A stretch of DNA of 64,000 bases from Cerioporus squamosus (GCA_022592435.1 JABYQS010000010.1:186001-250000), one strand, 5' to 3'. Positions 1 to 12,263 are shown, counted from the stretch's first letter. Notes: generated by a model not told the origin, from the sequence alone. Translations and numbers: made by a program.

Positions 1-2813
1 CTCGCCACGTTCGACCTCGTGAACAGAGCTCAAGCTCACGAACTTGCTCAGCGGCCGGAACTGTTTATCGGTATAGTACCACCAAAGCAGGGTGCCAGCG
101 AGTAAAGGCGCAAGGAGGGTTGCGAGGATGAACGACTTCTTCACGATGAACATGCCGCTCATGAAGATGATGAAGATGATGACGCCCCAGATGAGGCGGA
201 CAAAAGTAATTGGCCATGCTTGACCTTGAGACTCGTAAGGCTTGTAGAACACTAAGGACAAGTGTGAGCGTCGGGCCATCTGACAGAGACAGTCGACATA
301 CCGAACAGAAGCTTGTACTTGTAGACCACATAAGCAACACCGAAGTAGATGGCTCCGAAAACAAGAATGAGAGGCTGGATAACGCTATAGAGCAGCGTGA
401 TGACGAAGACAAGGATCGCTTGGGGATACACAACGCCGTAATTGATCATGGGAGGAGCATTCAGTTCCGCGAAGTCTGCACACGATGAGCCGCATGTACC
501 GATTATCTAGGGAGATGACTACTCACCACGGGGCGTCCTAGTGATGAAGATAAGGTAGACCAGGCGTGGAATGATGACGCCAAGGTTTAGTAGTTGCAAA
601 GGCATCAGACCGAGACCTGCGTACGCGCGTAAGGTATAACCAGATCGGCGGCATAAGGGAACCGTTACCTTGCAGGATGACGTATGAAACGAAGAAATGC
701 CGCGCATTACCCGCATTGAGAGCTTGAGCCAGCTTCTCGAGCCCTTTCGCCGGCGAGCTTGCCAGATCACGGACAAGCTGCCAGTAAGTACTGGCAACGA
801 GGAAAATGAAGACAACGTTTATGAGGAGGAAGAGAAAATATCTGTAGTAATCGTCTTCAGATTCACGAGTGCCATCTCATGACCATGGTCACTCACTTTT
901 TCATGACTGAATACTCTATCCAGCTCCTTGCAGGGAACGCCTGGATATAGGTCAAACCTGTTGCGCGACCAGTCCATCAACGACTGACATGCGGGAGGAA
1001 CCTCATCATGACGGACCTTCCAGCAAGAACGGCAAGGTCGCGTTCAACGTGACCATACCCAACGACGACAATGTCTGCATCAGCGCGCCCAAACGCTCGT
1101 TCCGGTCCATCAGGTCTGCAAGCCATGGCATTGTCTTCCTGATTTCTTCTGGACTAAGCAGACTGGCCAGCCCCGTGATCGGGATGAACCAGAAGAACTG
1201 AAGGACGACCATCGCTCCCATGACGATCCATTCGCGCACAAGAGCGCTAGTCGGAGTATGCGAGATGTTCTGCCACACGATATCTCTCGGTTCGGGTGCA
1301 AGATGTGTGAGAGATTGCATCGGCTGGGGTGCGTGCACGGTCTGAGCGGCGATTTGCTACGCAAGGCAAGGAGATAGTGTGAGCCTCAATGTGCAGAGTG
1401 CGGATGCACTTCACTTACCGCGCTAGACATCTTCTCGAACGTAACAAAGGCTACATGCGTGGGTTTGAAACGTCCACTCCTCCTTCGCTTCTTCACCAGC
1501 TCGTCGGCTTCCCTGAACTTGTCCTCGTAGTACTCGATTGCATCCACCTTCCGCGAGAACCACCTCGGACGGACAGTTGGGCGTTTGCGGTTAGGAAGTA
1601 CGAGCTGTTCCGGTTGGCTTTCTATCGACGCAGCGTCGTCTACATCAACCAGCGGATACCTAATTGATGTGTCCGGAGCGACCACACTTGGGTTGCCGAG
1701 ATAGTCCACCCAGGCAGACTCAAGCTTGACCAGAGCCTCTGTCCGGATGTCCAGAAGACGCTTCAAGGAACCGACTTCCCGGCAGATGTTGACACTCTCC
1801 ACACTGAGATCCATCTGTTCGAAGTATTCGGCCAGAGCGGGCTCCGTGCGGAGGTGCGGAGGGAGGTGGCTAACCATGACCGTCCGAGCAGGGACTGAAT
1901 GTACGAGCTCGAGGGAAAACAGCTGTCGTGAACGGATGAACCTCTTGAAGTTCTTGTAGAGGGCACGCAAAGCAAGGATGGTGAAGATGTACGTGAAGGC
2001 GAGGTGGACCGAGAGATAGGTGCTGGCGTCGCTCATGAGATCGAACCAATTATCCCAGGATGGACGGGGCACCTGAGGATCCGACGGCGGAGGTGGCTCA
2101 TAAAAGGTGTTGCTTCCGTCTTCTCGACCATCACCAATGTCTATATTATTCTAAGATAACAATCAGCTCTGGAAAAGACGGAGTACCACATACATCCACT
2201 CACCTTCAGGTTTATAGGCATGAGTATGGCCGCAGCAAGCACCGAGCAAGTCGAGAACAACCAGAAAGACATCTTGAGGAAGCTGAGCAGCTGAAACAAG
2301 ATACCACATTGTCACAGAAGGTCGCGAAGTACGAGAGATATCGCCACATACCATTGCCGCATCTAGACCGACTATCTGCAGGATGGTGAACTCCGAAGTT
2401 CGGATGGTGGGGAGAATCCAGCCAAAGAACGCCAGATGTGCGTGGGCCTCATGGGGTGAGAAGCCTATACGGCAAATAAAAACCATGTAACATGGCGCGT
2501 CACTACATTGTGGCCGTACCTTTGAGCTTGGTGCGAGGTGCGAAGAGAAGTGGCCATCTTGTCCGACAGTAGGAGAAGACGAGGAAGGAGAGCAGCCCAA
2601 TAGTGGCAGACAGAGTGAGCTGTGTCAGAACCACGGACCCTCAAACTTCACTGTATGCCTGTGTTAGATGAGCAAGAGGTGGTAAGTGTGAAGGGACGCA
2701 CTCCGAGGTGGCGAGCCGGGGGGAGGGCCGGTGTCTCCATCTCCAGGGTCATTAGGATCATCGGCGAGGACCCTCGCGAGCAGCTGAATGGCGACGTCAA
2801 GGTAGGGAGCCAT
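1..2813 (-). CDS. CSC1/OSCA1-type (DUF221) membrane channel, 3' part cut by window edge
   Basis: Predicted multi-pass plasma-membrane protein of the CSC1/OSCA/TMEM63 family, whose studied members are osmotically or mechanically gated cation channels. The minus strand codes, in order, an N-terminal helix (about 2510-2640, VVLTQLTLSATIGLLSF), a second helix (WPLLFAPRTKLK then the conserved HAHLAFFGW), the long cytosolic PHM7_cyt domain (1386-2072, with VHSVPARTVMVSHLP and PTHVAFVTFE), then the RSN1_7TM block including LASLLSPEEIRKTMPWL (1006-1200) and helices towards position 1. The start at 2813 is the most plausible ATG, but exon 1 is weakly conserved, so this end is uncertain. The last visible exon runs off the left edge, so the C-terminus is missing. 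At least five introns are implied by frame changes. It diverges from the gene at 3128. Family assignment is secure; ion selectivity cannot be read from sequence. Confidence 0.88.
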
Positions 2814-3127
2814 AGCGTCGCAGGTAGCGAAGAGAGACTATGTGGTCCTGGAGGGGCGCATCCGTGGTCGTCTGCAAGATGTGTGGTGGTGGTGGCCGCG
2901 CAGGACCAGTCGAGCACGACGCGCTTAGCGCTCGCAGTCGCGATACACGTGAGAGACGCGTCCCCGCAGGCGCCCAAGATACATACACGCGCAGCCAGCG
3001 GCCACTAGTACTGCAGCGGGCTGCACACTGGCTGCCTCTAGCTGCACAGTGCATTTGCGTTCGGATCTGTCACTTCCCTGTCGCCTCAAATCGACTCTTG
3101 TCGTAGAATGTGTTGCTCTTCTCTGCC
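2814..3127. promoter_or_regulatory. shared intergenic promoter region of two divergent genes
   Basis: 314 bp separate the start of the CSC1-like gene (minus) from the start of the WW-like membrane protein (plus). No convincing TATA box or binding site was recognised. It is called only from gene geometry. Confidence 0.4.
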
Positions 3128-4959
3128 ATGACCGAATATACGACTCACGATGAACAAGGCCAGACGTCGAACCCAGCTGGTCGTATGACAGAGCCAGAAT
3201 GGTACGCTACTGAGTCTTTCCAAGGCACGAACGCACCCAAACAATCTCGTGCAGTTTAGCAGACGACGATCCATACGTGACCATCTCCTCCCTGTTCAGG
3301 GTCGCCCCCGCGGACTGGACCATGTATACTCACCCCCGCGGGTCCATGTACTTTCGCCATGAACGTTCCGGCGTCGTCGTGGACGAAGATATACGAATAC
3401 CCGCGAACTCGGACAAAGTCGCCGACTTCTGTGCGCAACACGGTCGATTGGGCCTTCCGGATTTCATGGAGGCTCATATGGCTTATGGTGTGGACGCTTC
3501 TGTCTGTCTGTACGTGAACCATAAGCAGTGCGTGGCTGGATACAACGTCGACAAGTTGCATGGAAGGGCTATCAAGGAATTGTCCGTCGATGGTCGTGAG
3601 TTGGACCCTTCAATGTGCGCGGTGCGAAGTGATGTGACCGGTACATCAGTGCTACGTGCCAGGAGACTATACTGGAGTTTCGTCATGCAACACCCTTCGC
3701 ATCGTCCTTGTCATCCTCAGGGAATCGTTGATGCCATTGATGCCCTACGGTACTACCACCATGGTAATCTCCTATCTTACTTCACAAGGGATGCTTCATC
3801 TCACAGCGCGGTCAGATCATCTCATAGACGGTTCGCGTAGCATCGCACCCTTCTCGAAGGCTGAATGCGAACAACTGCTAGAAATACTCCAGCAAGAGAG
3901 AGGTACGTGTTCTTGCGTCAGGAACTTAGCCGCTGCTCACACCCCAGTGCGCTACGCAGAAAATGATTATACCACATTTCCATCGGTCGCTTCTCTGGTA
4001 GCCTGGATACTGAGGGATGTTTGTGAGTGCTACGCTCTCGCTCGCTGATAAATGATCCAAACTGTGACAAACCTAGACAGCTACCGCACCGGCCAGCGGT
4101 ACGGACAGGTTACCTGGACAGAGCTGCGAGCTTACAGGAAGTCTCTCTATCAACCGCTGGAATTCGCCCCGAAAGAGTCCTTCGTCAAGACACTGTTTCT
4201 AAGTATACTCATAAATGGCCCCTTCTTCGGGATACCACAGACATACCTCGCGCATATCAAGAAGGCGAGCGAGTTCCGCGGACATCTCGCCGGGTTACGG
4301 AAGAACTGGGAGTTATATACTCATGGCCTTGTCAGGGAATACTCTGACTTCATCCTCATTGTGTGTATCAGCTCCTCGCCGACCGTCGAGTGCGATCCCG
4401 CTGACAAGTGACAGGCAACCGTTTTGCTTTCTGCAACTGTCGGTATTCTAACAATCAACGACGTTGAAGACATCGCTCGCACTGCCGCTATGCTTGCTGC
4501 CTTCGCTTCGCTCGGCAGTATTACCGTCGGCGTTTTCTTCGTATGGAGGCACCAGCGGAACACCCATATGCCCTCGTCGGTGAGTTCACTGCGGTTAGGC
4601 CTCCCTCCACTCTCTGATGCGCGTGCGCGGTACCCACCCATACACAGTTCAGCTACCTGCACAACGCGCGGAACAACGCCTTCGGACTGTCGGGACATGC
4701 CATCCTCCTCAGCCTCCCGCCCGTGCTCCTCGTGTGGTCGATCATCGCATTCACGGCATCCGTGCTGGCATATGCGCTCCAAGACGTGTCACGCTTTCCG
4801 ATGATGGCACCGCAGTGGGTCGTGCTCACGTCCTTCGTCATCGTCTTGGTGGGAGTGATGATTGGCGTGTACACATTCTCCACCATCTGGACCTGGCAGA
4901 GTCAAGAGTCCTGGTGGCGGAGGTTGCTATGGTGGCCTACGGAATCTGCAGCGGTTTAA
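3128..4959 (+). CDS. Agaricomycete WW-like N-terminus / C-terminal membrane protein, unknown function
   Basis: Function unknown. The protein resembles a lineage-expanded Agaricomycete family that I recognise by its layout: a WW-like stretch near residue 45 (DWTMYTHPRGSMYFRHE), a middle region with a conserved YRKSLYQPLEFAP...IPQTYL block (4130-4260), and a C-terminal tail with two or three hydrophobic segments (VVLTSFVIVLVGVMIGVY at 4820-4870). The start ATG at 3128 begins a short exon ending EPE; a GT-AG intron (about 3203-3252) then joins the long exon of 3253-3630. At least four further introns are needed. The stop follows WWPTESAAV. Because the second W of a true WW domain is not evident, binding to proline-rich ligands is not assured. 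The exact exon joins between 3630 and 3840 are uncertain. Confidence 0.7.
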
Positions 4960-5102
4960 CACGTTCAGCCACACGATCCACCAAATCACACTGTCTGGAC
5001 GCACGACCAGTCGGCCGTTACGGCGGGCGCGATCGATGTTCCAAGAAGACGCGTGTTCCGAAGCTAGCAAGCTACAAATACAACACAATCAAGACACATA
5101 GA

Positions 5103-8100
5103 TCACTCCTCCTTGACGGCCCCATTCGTCTCTTGTTGATGCTGTTGTGACGGTGGCCGCCCCAGATCCACGTCGAGCCGATGTGCAAGCCTCAGAATTT
5201 CCGCTTCCATGTCACTGATCCTGGATCGTCTGCACACCACGTCAGCGATCGGGTATCAAACAGCAAAAGGCAGAGGCACTCACTCTTCCGTCGATCGTTT
5301 GCCCAACTCGAATGCCTGCGAGAGCCCAAGCGCCTCTCGACTTTCCACAAGACTCTTCCGCCTCGCAGTCTCCTTCTCCTTCATCTCCTGCAAATGGGGG
5401 AGCAATCGGTCGACTTCGCGTCGGAGCTGTGCACAGCATTGTCAGCAAAACTTCCAAGTTTTGTCCAACAATCGATACTCACCAACTTCGCCCTCGCAGC
5501 CAGCGAGCGGTCGTCGTACTTGCCCGCGCCGACGACCTCCTCCCTCATCCTCCGCAGCTCCTCGAACCACTTCGCCTCGTTCTCGCTCAGCGCTGGGCTC
5601 GCCTTCTTCATCAGGCCCTGCAGCACCCTGTCCGACCGCGTAAGCAGGGCCTTCTGCGTCTCCTGCGCCTTCGCGATCCGCGCCTGTGCCTCCTCCTGCC
5701 TCGTAGTCCCCAGCGTGTGGACGAGCTCGAGCATCTTCGCGCACGTCTCCCGCTGTCGGCGGAACTCCTGTTCCTGCAAAGCTGCTCTTGCCTCTGCCGC
5801 ACGGTGTGCCAGCTGCACGTCGTGTATTTGCGAGGACAGCTTTTCGACCGTGGTGCCCAGGTAACGCAGGGTTTCGGGGGTAAGGGCGATTTCCTTGCCG
5901 GAGGCGCTGAGATTGCTTGGGAGGGACAGACGGGGGTTGCTCGGGAGACCTGTCGGGCGCGCAATTGGTGAAGGGATTGTCCACGGATCTGCGCTTAGCA
6001 AAGAGACGTAGGCAGGGGGACCATCGGCTGGTGCAGGTAGCTTCTTGGGTGAGGACGTCGGTTCAAGCTTCGCTTGATGAGTAGGAGTCACTGATGCAGA
6101 CGGAGGAGGAGGAGGTGCGATCGCCAGAGGTGCCTTTTCGGGAGAAGGGGCACCTGTCTCGGCGGAGAAAGATGTTTCGGAGCGGAGGGTGAGAGGGAAA
6201 ACGGACATGCGCATGGAGGATGTGAGTATGAAGATGCTGTAGGTTAGGTAGACATCGTTTGGCACCGCCACGCCAATCACTGGAGTTGAGCATCTGTGGT
6301 GAGGAACCATGTCAGGCACATTGGTAGATTGGTGAAGCGTGCTACGCACTGCTGCTCTACAGAGAAGGTCAACAGAATCGGCTGTACGTCGGTGTTCTTG
6401 ACGGTGTCCAAACTGGCTTCCAGTCCTGAGCTGCTCCCCGCTTCGCTGTCGTTGCCGTCACGCAAAACGCTTGCAAGACTCTTCAGCAATGACCTCAGGT
6501 TCAGGACGTGGACACCAAAAGCATGATACACGTAGAGAGTATCATCGTGTATGGGGTCCGGTTGAAATACTGGGTGGTTGCCCTGTACGAGATCGAGCAG
6601 AGACTGCCCAGGTCGGTCGGTTGCTTTTGTGAGGGTTGAGACGATTCCGAGGTCTATTGTCTCGTAAACGGCAAGCATGGGCAAATCGTTCGAGGGATGC
6701 TGCAGAGATTGAATTCAGTATAGGGATGAAATTGGTCATGGATGTTACACACAAACCTGCTTGAGTTCCCATCGAGCCTCGACCTTCTCCACATCCAGGT
6801 AAAGGTCCACTTTGCCGTCCTGGAAGGCGACTAGGACAAGACCGAGCCTTTCCGTCTCTCCCTCACTTTCCTCAGCGGCGTCGTCACCGAAAGACATGTA
6901 GACGATATCCGTGGCATCGCCGCCCTCGCTTCCCTCCAGTAATCGAGGGGCCGGCTGCAGTAGGAATGGTCCTTGGCGAGCGCGTGGATTCTTGATAGTG
7001 CTTGGAGGGTGCATCGGCACCAGGCGGGCAGTAGCCGGCCACGCGGTACCAGGAGGGAGCTGTTTGATCAAAGCGCTGACGTATTTGTGCTGGTAATCGT
7101 ACAGCGTGGTGAGACTGTCTGGTGATGTGGGATCGCGGCCATTTGTCGAGTGAGAGAGAAACTCCTGTTTGGCGGCGACATAACACTCTAGTGCATGGAC
7201 ATAGGAAGATGGAACCGAGCTGGGGTATCGATGTCAATACAAACCCCACACGAGAAGAGATGGGACATACGCGTTCTTCGGCATGTAAGGACAGACTGCG
7301 TAGACGTCGCCACTCTTCATTAGGGCGTACACAGTAAGAGGTCCCCAGTCAGCTCTTCCCTTCCCCAACGTAAAGGAGGCCACCTCTCGTTCGGCGGTAT
7401 CCTCTGCAAGGAACGAGTTGCTCATACGCCGATCAGGAACGAAGGAGAGAGTTTGCTGAGGTTCATCTGCGTCCACTGAGATGTCGTACTCGCTGTGGGG
7501 TGTGAGTATGACAAGTGAGACACGAACCTCCCACAGGGCTTACCGAAGCTTTCCGTCTGTGGTCATCACTAATAGCGTGGATCCGCCTTGTCCCCATGGG
7601 TGCCAGTCGATCTTGGCGACAGGCGCAGACGATTCCGCGGCGTGGTAGTACTGTCCTACCTGGAGTGACCTGCAAAGATCAGCCTGGAGCAACAGGAACG
7701 GAGGTGTACCAATACATACTTGCAGTCTACTGTGGCCGTCACGAGCTTGTTGAATCCTGTCCGGGGTAACACCACAACCGCCACCTGGAAAGCACCCGCC
7801 ACTGCGAGGAGCTTGCCATTGGGATTCAAGGCAATCTGGTGAGTCTCAAACTGGATATTTGGTGTGTGCAGAATCTAGGCGGACCTGTTAGGTTCAACAG
7901 TGGACCAAGGGGAAGGTGCGCCACAACACATACTTTGTACGACTTCTGAGACGTGCCTCGTGCGCCCTTCGAGTCTCCAAGAGAAGCAATCCTGATCTCG
8001 GAGCCAACGGCGACAATAAGGTCTGCATCCTTAATGGCAATAGCTTGTCGCCGACCAGAGGGAGTGGGTTTGTCGTCGACAGGGTCCAAGTCAACAAAGT

Positions 8101-8227
8101 CGGGAAGCGAACTGAGCGAGAGATGGAGAGACGCCTCCCCCTTCCCAGCGGGGCCAGTTACGCTTTTTGATAGCGAAAAGACAGGGTGGTTCCTCAGCAG
8201 CTCGTCCCAGTCTTCTTCAGAGCTCAT
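5103..8227 (-). CDS. NUP82: nucleoporin Nup82/Nup88 family
   Basis: Component of the cytoplasmic side of the nuclear pore complex, which in yeast anchors Nup159 and Nsp1 for mRNA export. The N-terminal two thirds (about 8227-6280) reads as a beta-propeller: [18 protein letters not shown] at the start, then the blocks [42 protein letters not shown] and [22 protein letters not shown]. The C-terminal third (6000-5103) is a long coiled coil rich in A, E, R and Q, ending [20 protein letters not shown] chose the ATG at 8227 because homologues start close to the EEDWDELL motif; an in-frame ATG at 8314 would add 29 residues. Six or more introns are implied. The gene diverges from the proteasome alpha subunit at 8489. 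Confidence 0.85.
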
Positions 8228-8488
8228 GGCGACAGAAGGAGCAGGCCCGAGAGGTGTGCAAGGACGAGGAGACACGGGTTGGCGTCCAAGAACGCGACTG
8301 GCGAACGCGGTCATTTGACGCCAGGACGCGAGGTGTCTCGGAGAGGCAGGTCCTTCTCACGCGCACGCGTCGATGGCAAGGGTTGCGCGTCCTGCTATAC
8401 TGACGCACTCTGCTCTGTCCTCTTCCTTCTAGTCCTTGGTCGCTCACCGTCTTGTCCTGCTCGAAGCCATCTTGCCCATCTTCTCGCC
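8228..8488. promoter_or_regulatory. divergent promoter between NUP82 and PRE10
   Basis: 261 bp (174 bp if NUP82 starts at 8314) lie between two divergent start codons. No element was recognised with confidence. It is called from gene geometry only. Confidence 0.4.
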
Positions 8489-9566
8489 ATGACCTCCATT
8501 GGAACAGGATATGACTTGTCGGCCAGTACCTACTCTCCCGATGGCCGTATATTCCAGGTGCGGACCGGGACGCGTCAGGGCGGTCTTGAAGGGATCTAAT
8601 GGCGTTCTGTAGGTGGAGTACGCGAACAAGGCGGTCGAGAACTCTGGGTATGTTCCATCCCCATCTCATCGATCGTGTGTTTATTGATATGATACGCCAT
8701 GTAGAACTGCCATCGGACTCCGCGTGAAGGATGGCGTTGTATTGGCCGTCGAGAAAGTCGTTCACTCCAAGCTGCTAGTGCCAGAAGCCAACAGACGTAT
8801 ACAAACAATTGACAAGCACGTCGGTCTGGTATGTCGCGTCGTGTTTCGGGTTCCAATATGTGGCTCAGCGGCTTGCTGTATTTCCTGTAGGCTTCCGCAG
8901 GGTATCTCGCAGATGGCAGGAATCTCTCCAACCGCGCACGGGATGAGGCGTCCAGTTTCCGCGAGAACTACAGGGCTCCTCCCACACTCCAAGTATGCAT
9001 GTATAGTACCTGTCCGTGAGCATGGCTGACCACATTATTGCTCAGTACATCGTAGAGCGTCTTGGGTTGTACGTCCAAGCATACACTCTCTACTCCTCGG
9101 TCCGGCCATTCGGATGCAGCACCATCCTGGGTGCGGTTGACAAGAAGGGGCCTGCGCTCTACGTGATCGAGCCCAGTGGCGTCGCATATGTACGTGCATC
9201 CCACATCATTTCCCGCACCGCCGACCGACAACTTGTACAGGGCTACCGTGGCGCAGCAGTAGGGAAGGGTCGCCAACTGGCGAAGACCGAGTTAGAGAAG
9301 CTCAAGTTCGACGAGCTGTCGATGCGGGAGGCCGTCATGGAGGCCGCAAGGATGTACGTGCTTTACAACATGACCGGCGTTCGCCTGCTGAATGTCTCTT
9401 TGCGCGCAGTATCTACCTTGTGCACGACGACGCGAAAGAGAAGGACTTCGAGCTCGAGATGTCCTGGGTAGGTACTGAGACGAACGGTGTCCACCTACCT
9501 GTGCCCAAAGACCTCTACGATGAGGCATCACGAAAGGCCAAGGCAGCACTGGAAGATTTCGAGTAA
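8489..9566 (+). CDS. PRE10: 20S proteasome subunit alpha type 3 (alpha-7)
   Basis: Structural alpha-ring subunit of the 20S proteasome core in nucleus and cytosol. The N-terminus carries the proteasome alpha signature ([22 protein letters not shown]), split by an intron between FQ and VEY. Later blocks include [30 protein letters not shown], the subunit-typical [15 protein letters not shown] and [21 protein letters not shown]. The C-terminus ends in an acidic tail, [15 protein letters not shown] followed by AVENSG matches alpha-7/PSMA3 best. Translation from the ATG at 8489 gives roughly 250 residues, normal for the family, with about six introns. Its neighbour at 9871-10976 encodes the lid subunit RPN12, so this gene belongs to a local proteasome cluster. 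Confidence 0.93.
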
Positions 9567-9870
9567 TTGTGTCATACCTTGCATTGTAATCTATACGGAC
9601 TCAACGGCGCGGCGTAACGACTACAGTATACAGTACTCTACATCTCCAGCGATACATCTCAGGTAGGCTCGGGCTTCCTCACAGCCTTGCGATGGTATAA
9701 CGTGAAGTCTCTGAGAGCCCGAAGTTGTACTCATTCAGCCATTGTGGTGAAACAGTGGCTAAATGAATACAATCTCAAGAACGAGAAAGGGTTGAGCGAG
9801 ACGGCCCATTGTTGTGGTGAAGGAAGAGTGGAATGGCGATGAGGTAACAAAGCAAGCTGTCCAATGTAGT
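9567..9870. other. convergent 3' intergenic region
   Basis: 304 bp between the stop codons of the convergent PRE10 and RPN12 genes. It presumably holds both 3' UTRs. Nothing else was recognised. Confidence 0.5.
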
Positions 9871-10976
9871 CTACACAATCTGCTCGAGCTCGCGCGCGTA
9901 TTGCAGGTTCGCCAAGATGAGTCTCTCCTTCGGAATCTCCACTTTCTCCTCCGACTTCTTCGCGAAATGAATCTTCTGTGCACCCAAGTCCACTTGCCAT
10001 CCTCGCTGTGTGAGTTGAGTGCCGTCAGCAGTAGCTCTAGATGAAGAGTGGGATGTCACGTACCTGTTGCGCAAACGCGACGAGATCGTTCGTGCTCTTG
10101 AAGAAGAGAAGGGTGGCGGCGTCCTTCAATGGGAGACTGTCATATGCCGCCTCCTCGCAGCTCGCAATCTCGTTTCTGTTCACATATGCCGCATCATCAG
10201 CGCGCCGCTCACTTGTGTGGAAAGAAAAGAAAGTAACCGACCTGATTGTGCCCATGAGGCTGTCAACAAAGAACTTGTACTCCTCTGTCGGGGCCTCCTC
10301 ACGCGCATTCCACACCTTGCTGTAGCTTCCCTCCATAAGCCACTGCTCGAGGTTGACTGGATGCGCGATATACTGATTCGCGGTGAGGGAGTCAGCGGGG
10401 AGAGGCAGGGATTCGAGCGTAGTGTGGAAGTCGGCGATACGGTTCTGAGTGAGGAGGCGAACGAGGTTGAGTCCACGTAGAGGGAATTCACGTGGTGATG
10501 GGGGGAGTACGGAGCTGGAAAGGATTCAGTTAGGCAGGAGGACGCGTGTCGAGAGTGGGTGGCTGAGCATACCTGTAGTCGTTGTAGAACGTGAGGAGTT
10601 GGGAGAAGTAGCGGTCAAACGAAGGGATGTCCTTTGTTCGTATGCTCCAGAATGCGCCGACTTCGAGGATGTCGCCTGTATGCAGAGTAAGATGGAGTCC
10701 AAACGAGGACGCTGTGAGCATCCGTGTGCCAAGGCCACTCACGGGCAACAACAAGATCCTGGGGGTTCGGGTGACCAAACGGCACAAGCAAGCCCGCCTC
10801 CGTCAGGCCTATCTGGGGGATACGTAGCTCGTATAAGCAGCGCGAACATATAGTGGCTGATCGGAGCGGAGACGCACCTTCAGCCGAGCCAACAGGACCC
10901 CGGTCTGCTGCAAGTTCCCGGACATGAACGACTGCTGAAGCTCCTTGTAGAGCTGCCCAAGTTGTGGAGACGCCAT
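9871..10976 (-). CDS. RPN12: 26S proteasome regulatory lid subunit Rpn12 (PSMD8)
   Basis: Non-catalytic lid subunit of the 19S regulatory particle and the last subunit to join the lid in yeast. The N-terminus [17 protein letters not shown] is followed by helical repeats ([17 protein letters not shown]), then [20 protein letters not shown], the conserved block [20 protein letters not shown], and a PCI-type C-terminal part ([37 protein letters not shown]). The C-terminal helix [16 protein letters not shown] is the element that monitors lid completion in yeast. Four or more introns fit the frame changes. The ATG at 10976 is preferred over an in-frame one at 11000 because homologues begin at MASP-like sequence. 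It shares a 211 bp promoter with PRE3. Confidence 0.92.
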
Positions 10977-11187
10977 TTTCAATGGATGATAGGTCGTCAC
11001 GTCGAGAAAGAGAGGGCGGAGAGGCAGGTATAGTCGAGGTGCGGAGGAGGGCGAGTGTTCAACGAAGCGCCCGCGACGCGCGTCGGACGCGTCACCCTTC
11101 TTTCAGCCACCGCGCGAGCTCTGCACCTACCCTCACCTCTCTGTCTTCCTCCATCTATATACATTCACCGCTGCCGCAGAACACGAC
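10977..11187. promoter_or_regulatory. shared RPN12-PRE3 divergent promoter with two GC-rich palindromes
   Basis: 211 bp between divergent start codons of two proteasome genes. It holds a perfect 10-bp palindrome GACGCGCGTC (11075-11084) and, one base further, a perfect 8-bp palindrome GACGCGTC (11086-11093) containing ACGCGT, the yeast MCB core. No copy of the yeast Rpn4 PACE element (GGTGGCAAA) was seen. A regulatory role for the palindromes is inference; GACGCGTC also occurs about ten times elsewhere in the window, including in coding DNA. Confidence 0.45.
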
Positions 11188-12138
11188 ATGGAGACCATCG
11201 ATATTGCTCGTCTGAAGTCTGGCGAGGTCAACCTCGGTGTAAGTACTCCTCATGGTTTGGGATTTGCAAGTATGTGCTGATGTCCGGCTGGTGTTTAGAC
11301 CTCGATCATGGCCGTCCAGTTCAAGGACGGCGTTGTCGTTGGCGCGGACAGTCGCACAACGACCGGCAGCTACATTGCGAGTGCTCAGTTTGCATAGAAA
11401 CGCTTTTCATATTGCTCACGTCCGCACAGGCGAATCGTGTTACGGACAAGCTGACCCACGTCCACGACCGCATCTACTGTTGTCGGTCAGGCTCCGCGGC
11501 AGACACGCAGGCCATCGCGGACATTGTTCACTACTATCTCCAGCTGCACACGTACGTAGATGTCTACCTTGATACCCCTCTTGCGCAAGCATCTTACCTT
11601 TGCTCTATCTTCAGACAAATGAGCGGCTCGCCCCCGCCAGTGCACACCGCGGCAACCATGTTCCAGAAGCTCTGCTATGAAAACAAGGACGCGCTCTCCG
11701 CAGGCATCATCGTCGCTGGTTGGGACAAGGAGGCCGGCCCGAGCGTGTACAACATCCCTCTCGGCGGAGGTCTGTTCAAGCAGCCATGGGCGATCGGCGG
11801 ATCTGGTTCCACGTACGTCTACGGGTACTGTGATGCAACATACCAGGAGGGCTGGGACCGTGACCAGACGGTGGAATTCGTCAAGAACAGTGCGTGTCTC
11901 TCCAGTTTCTGTCAGACTGCTTGCTCATATTTTCACAGCCCTCGCACTTGCCATGTCCCGAGATGGCTCGTCAGGCGGTGTTATCCGTATGTGTGTGATC
12001 ACGGAGGACAAGGTCGAGCGGCTGTTCGTCCCTGGTGACCAGCTGCCGAAGTTCTGGCAGGGCAAGGAGGTACTGGGCACCGATGTACCACGGAGTGCGG
12101 AGCTTGCGAGTGCAGTGGCGATGGCCGTCGACGCATAG
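11188..12138 (+). CDS. PRE3: 20S proteasome catalytic subunit beta-1 (caspase-like)
   Basis: N-terminal-threonine protease of the 20S core responsible for cleavage after acidic residues. A short propeptide, [17 protein letters not shown], precedes mature TSIMAVQF. Counting from Thr1, the catalytic Asp17 (GAD17SRTTTG) and Lys33 (TDK33L) are present, and Arg45 (CCR45SGSAADTQ), the usual S1 specificity residue of beta-1, is intact. Later motifs include [30 protein letters not shown] and [14 protein letters not shown]. The first intron (11239-11298) falls exactly between the Gly(-1) and Thr1 codons. Five introns in all fit. It is transcribed away from RPN12 and is convergent with the gene ending at 12264. 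Confidence 0.95.
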
Positions 12139-12263
12139 ATGCGTCTGTACAATGTATGCCTGGACGTTACCCTAAGCAAGTGGCATTGTATTCATAGGAT
12201 TAATGTGCGATACTGTAGTGACTGCCGGGTGGGGAGCAGCAGGGTAAGCTGCCAGTACTACTA

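Noticed and set aside
8489..12138. the proteasome trio as an operon-like unit
   Set aside because: The genes lie on different strands with separate starts and introns, so they are not co-transcribed.
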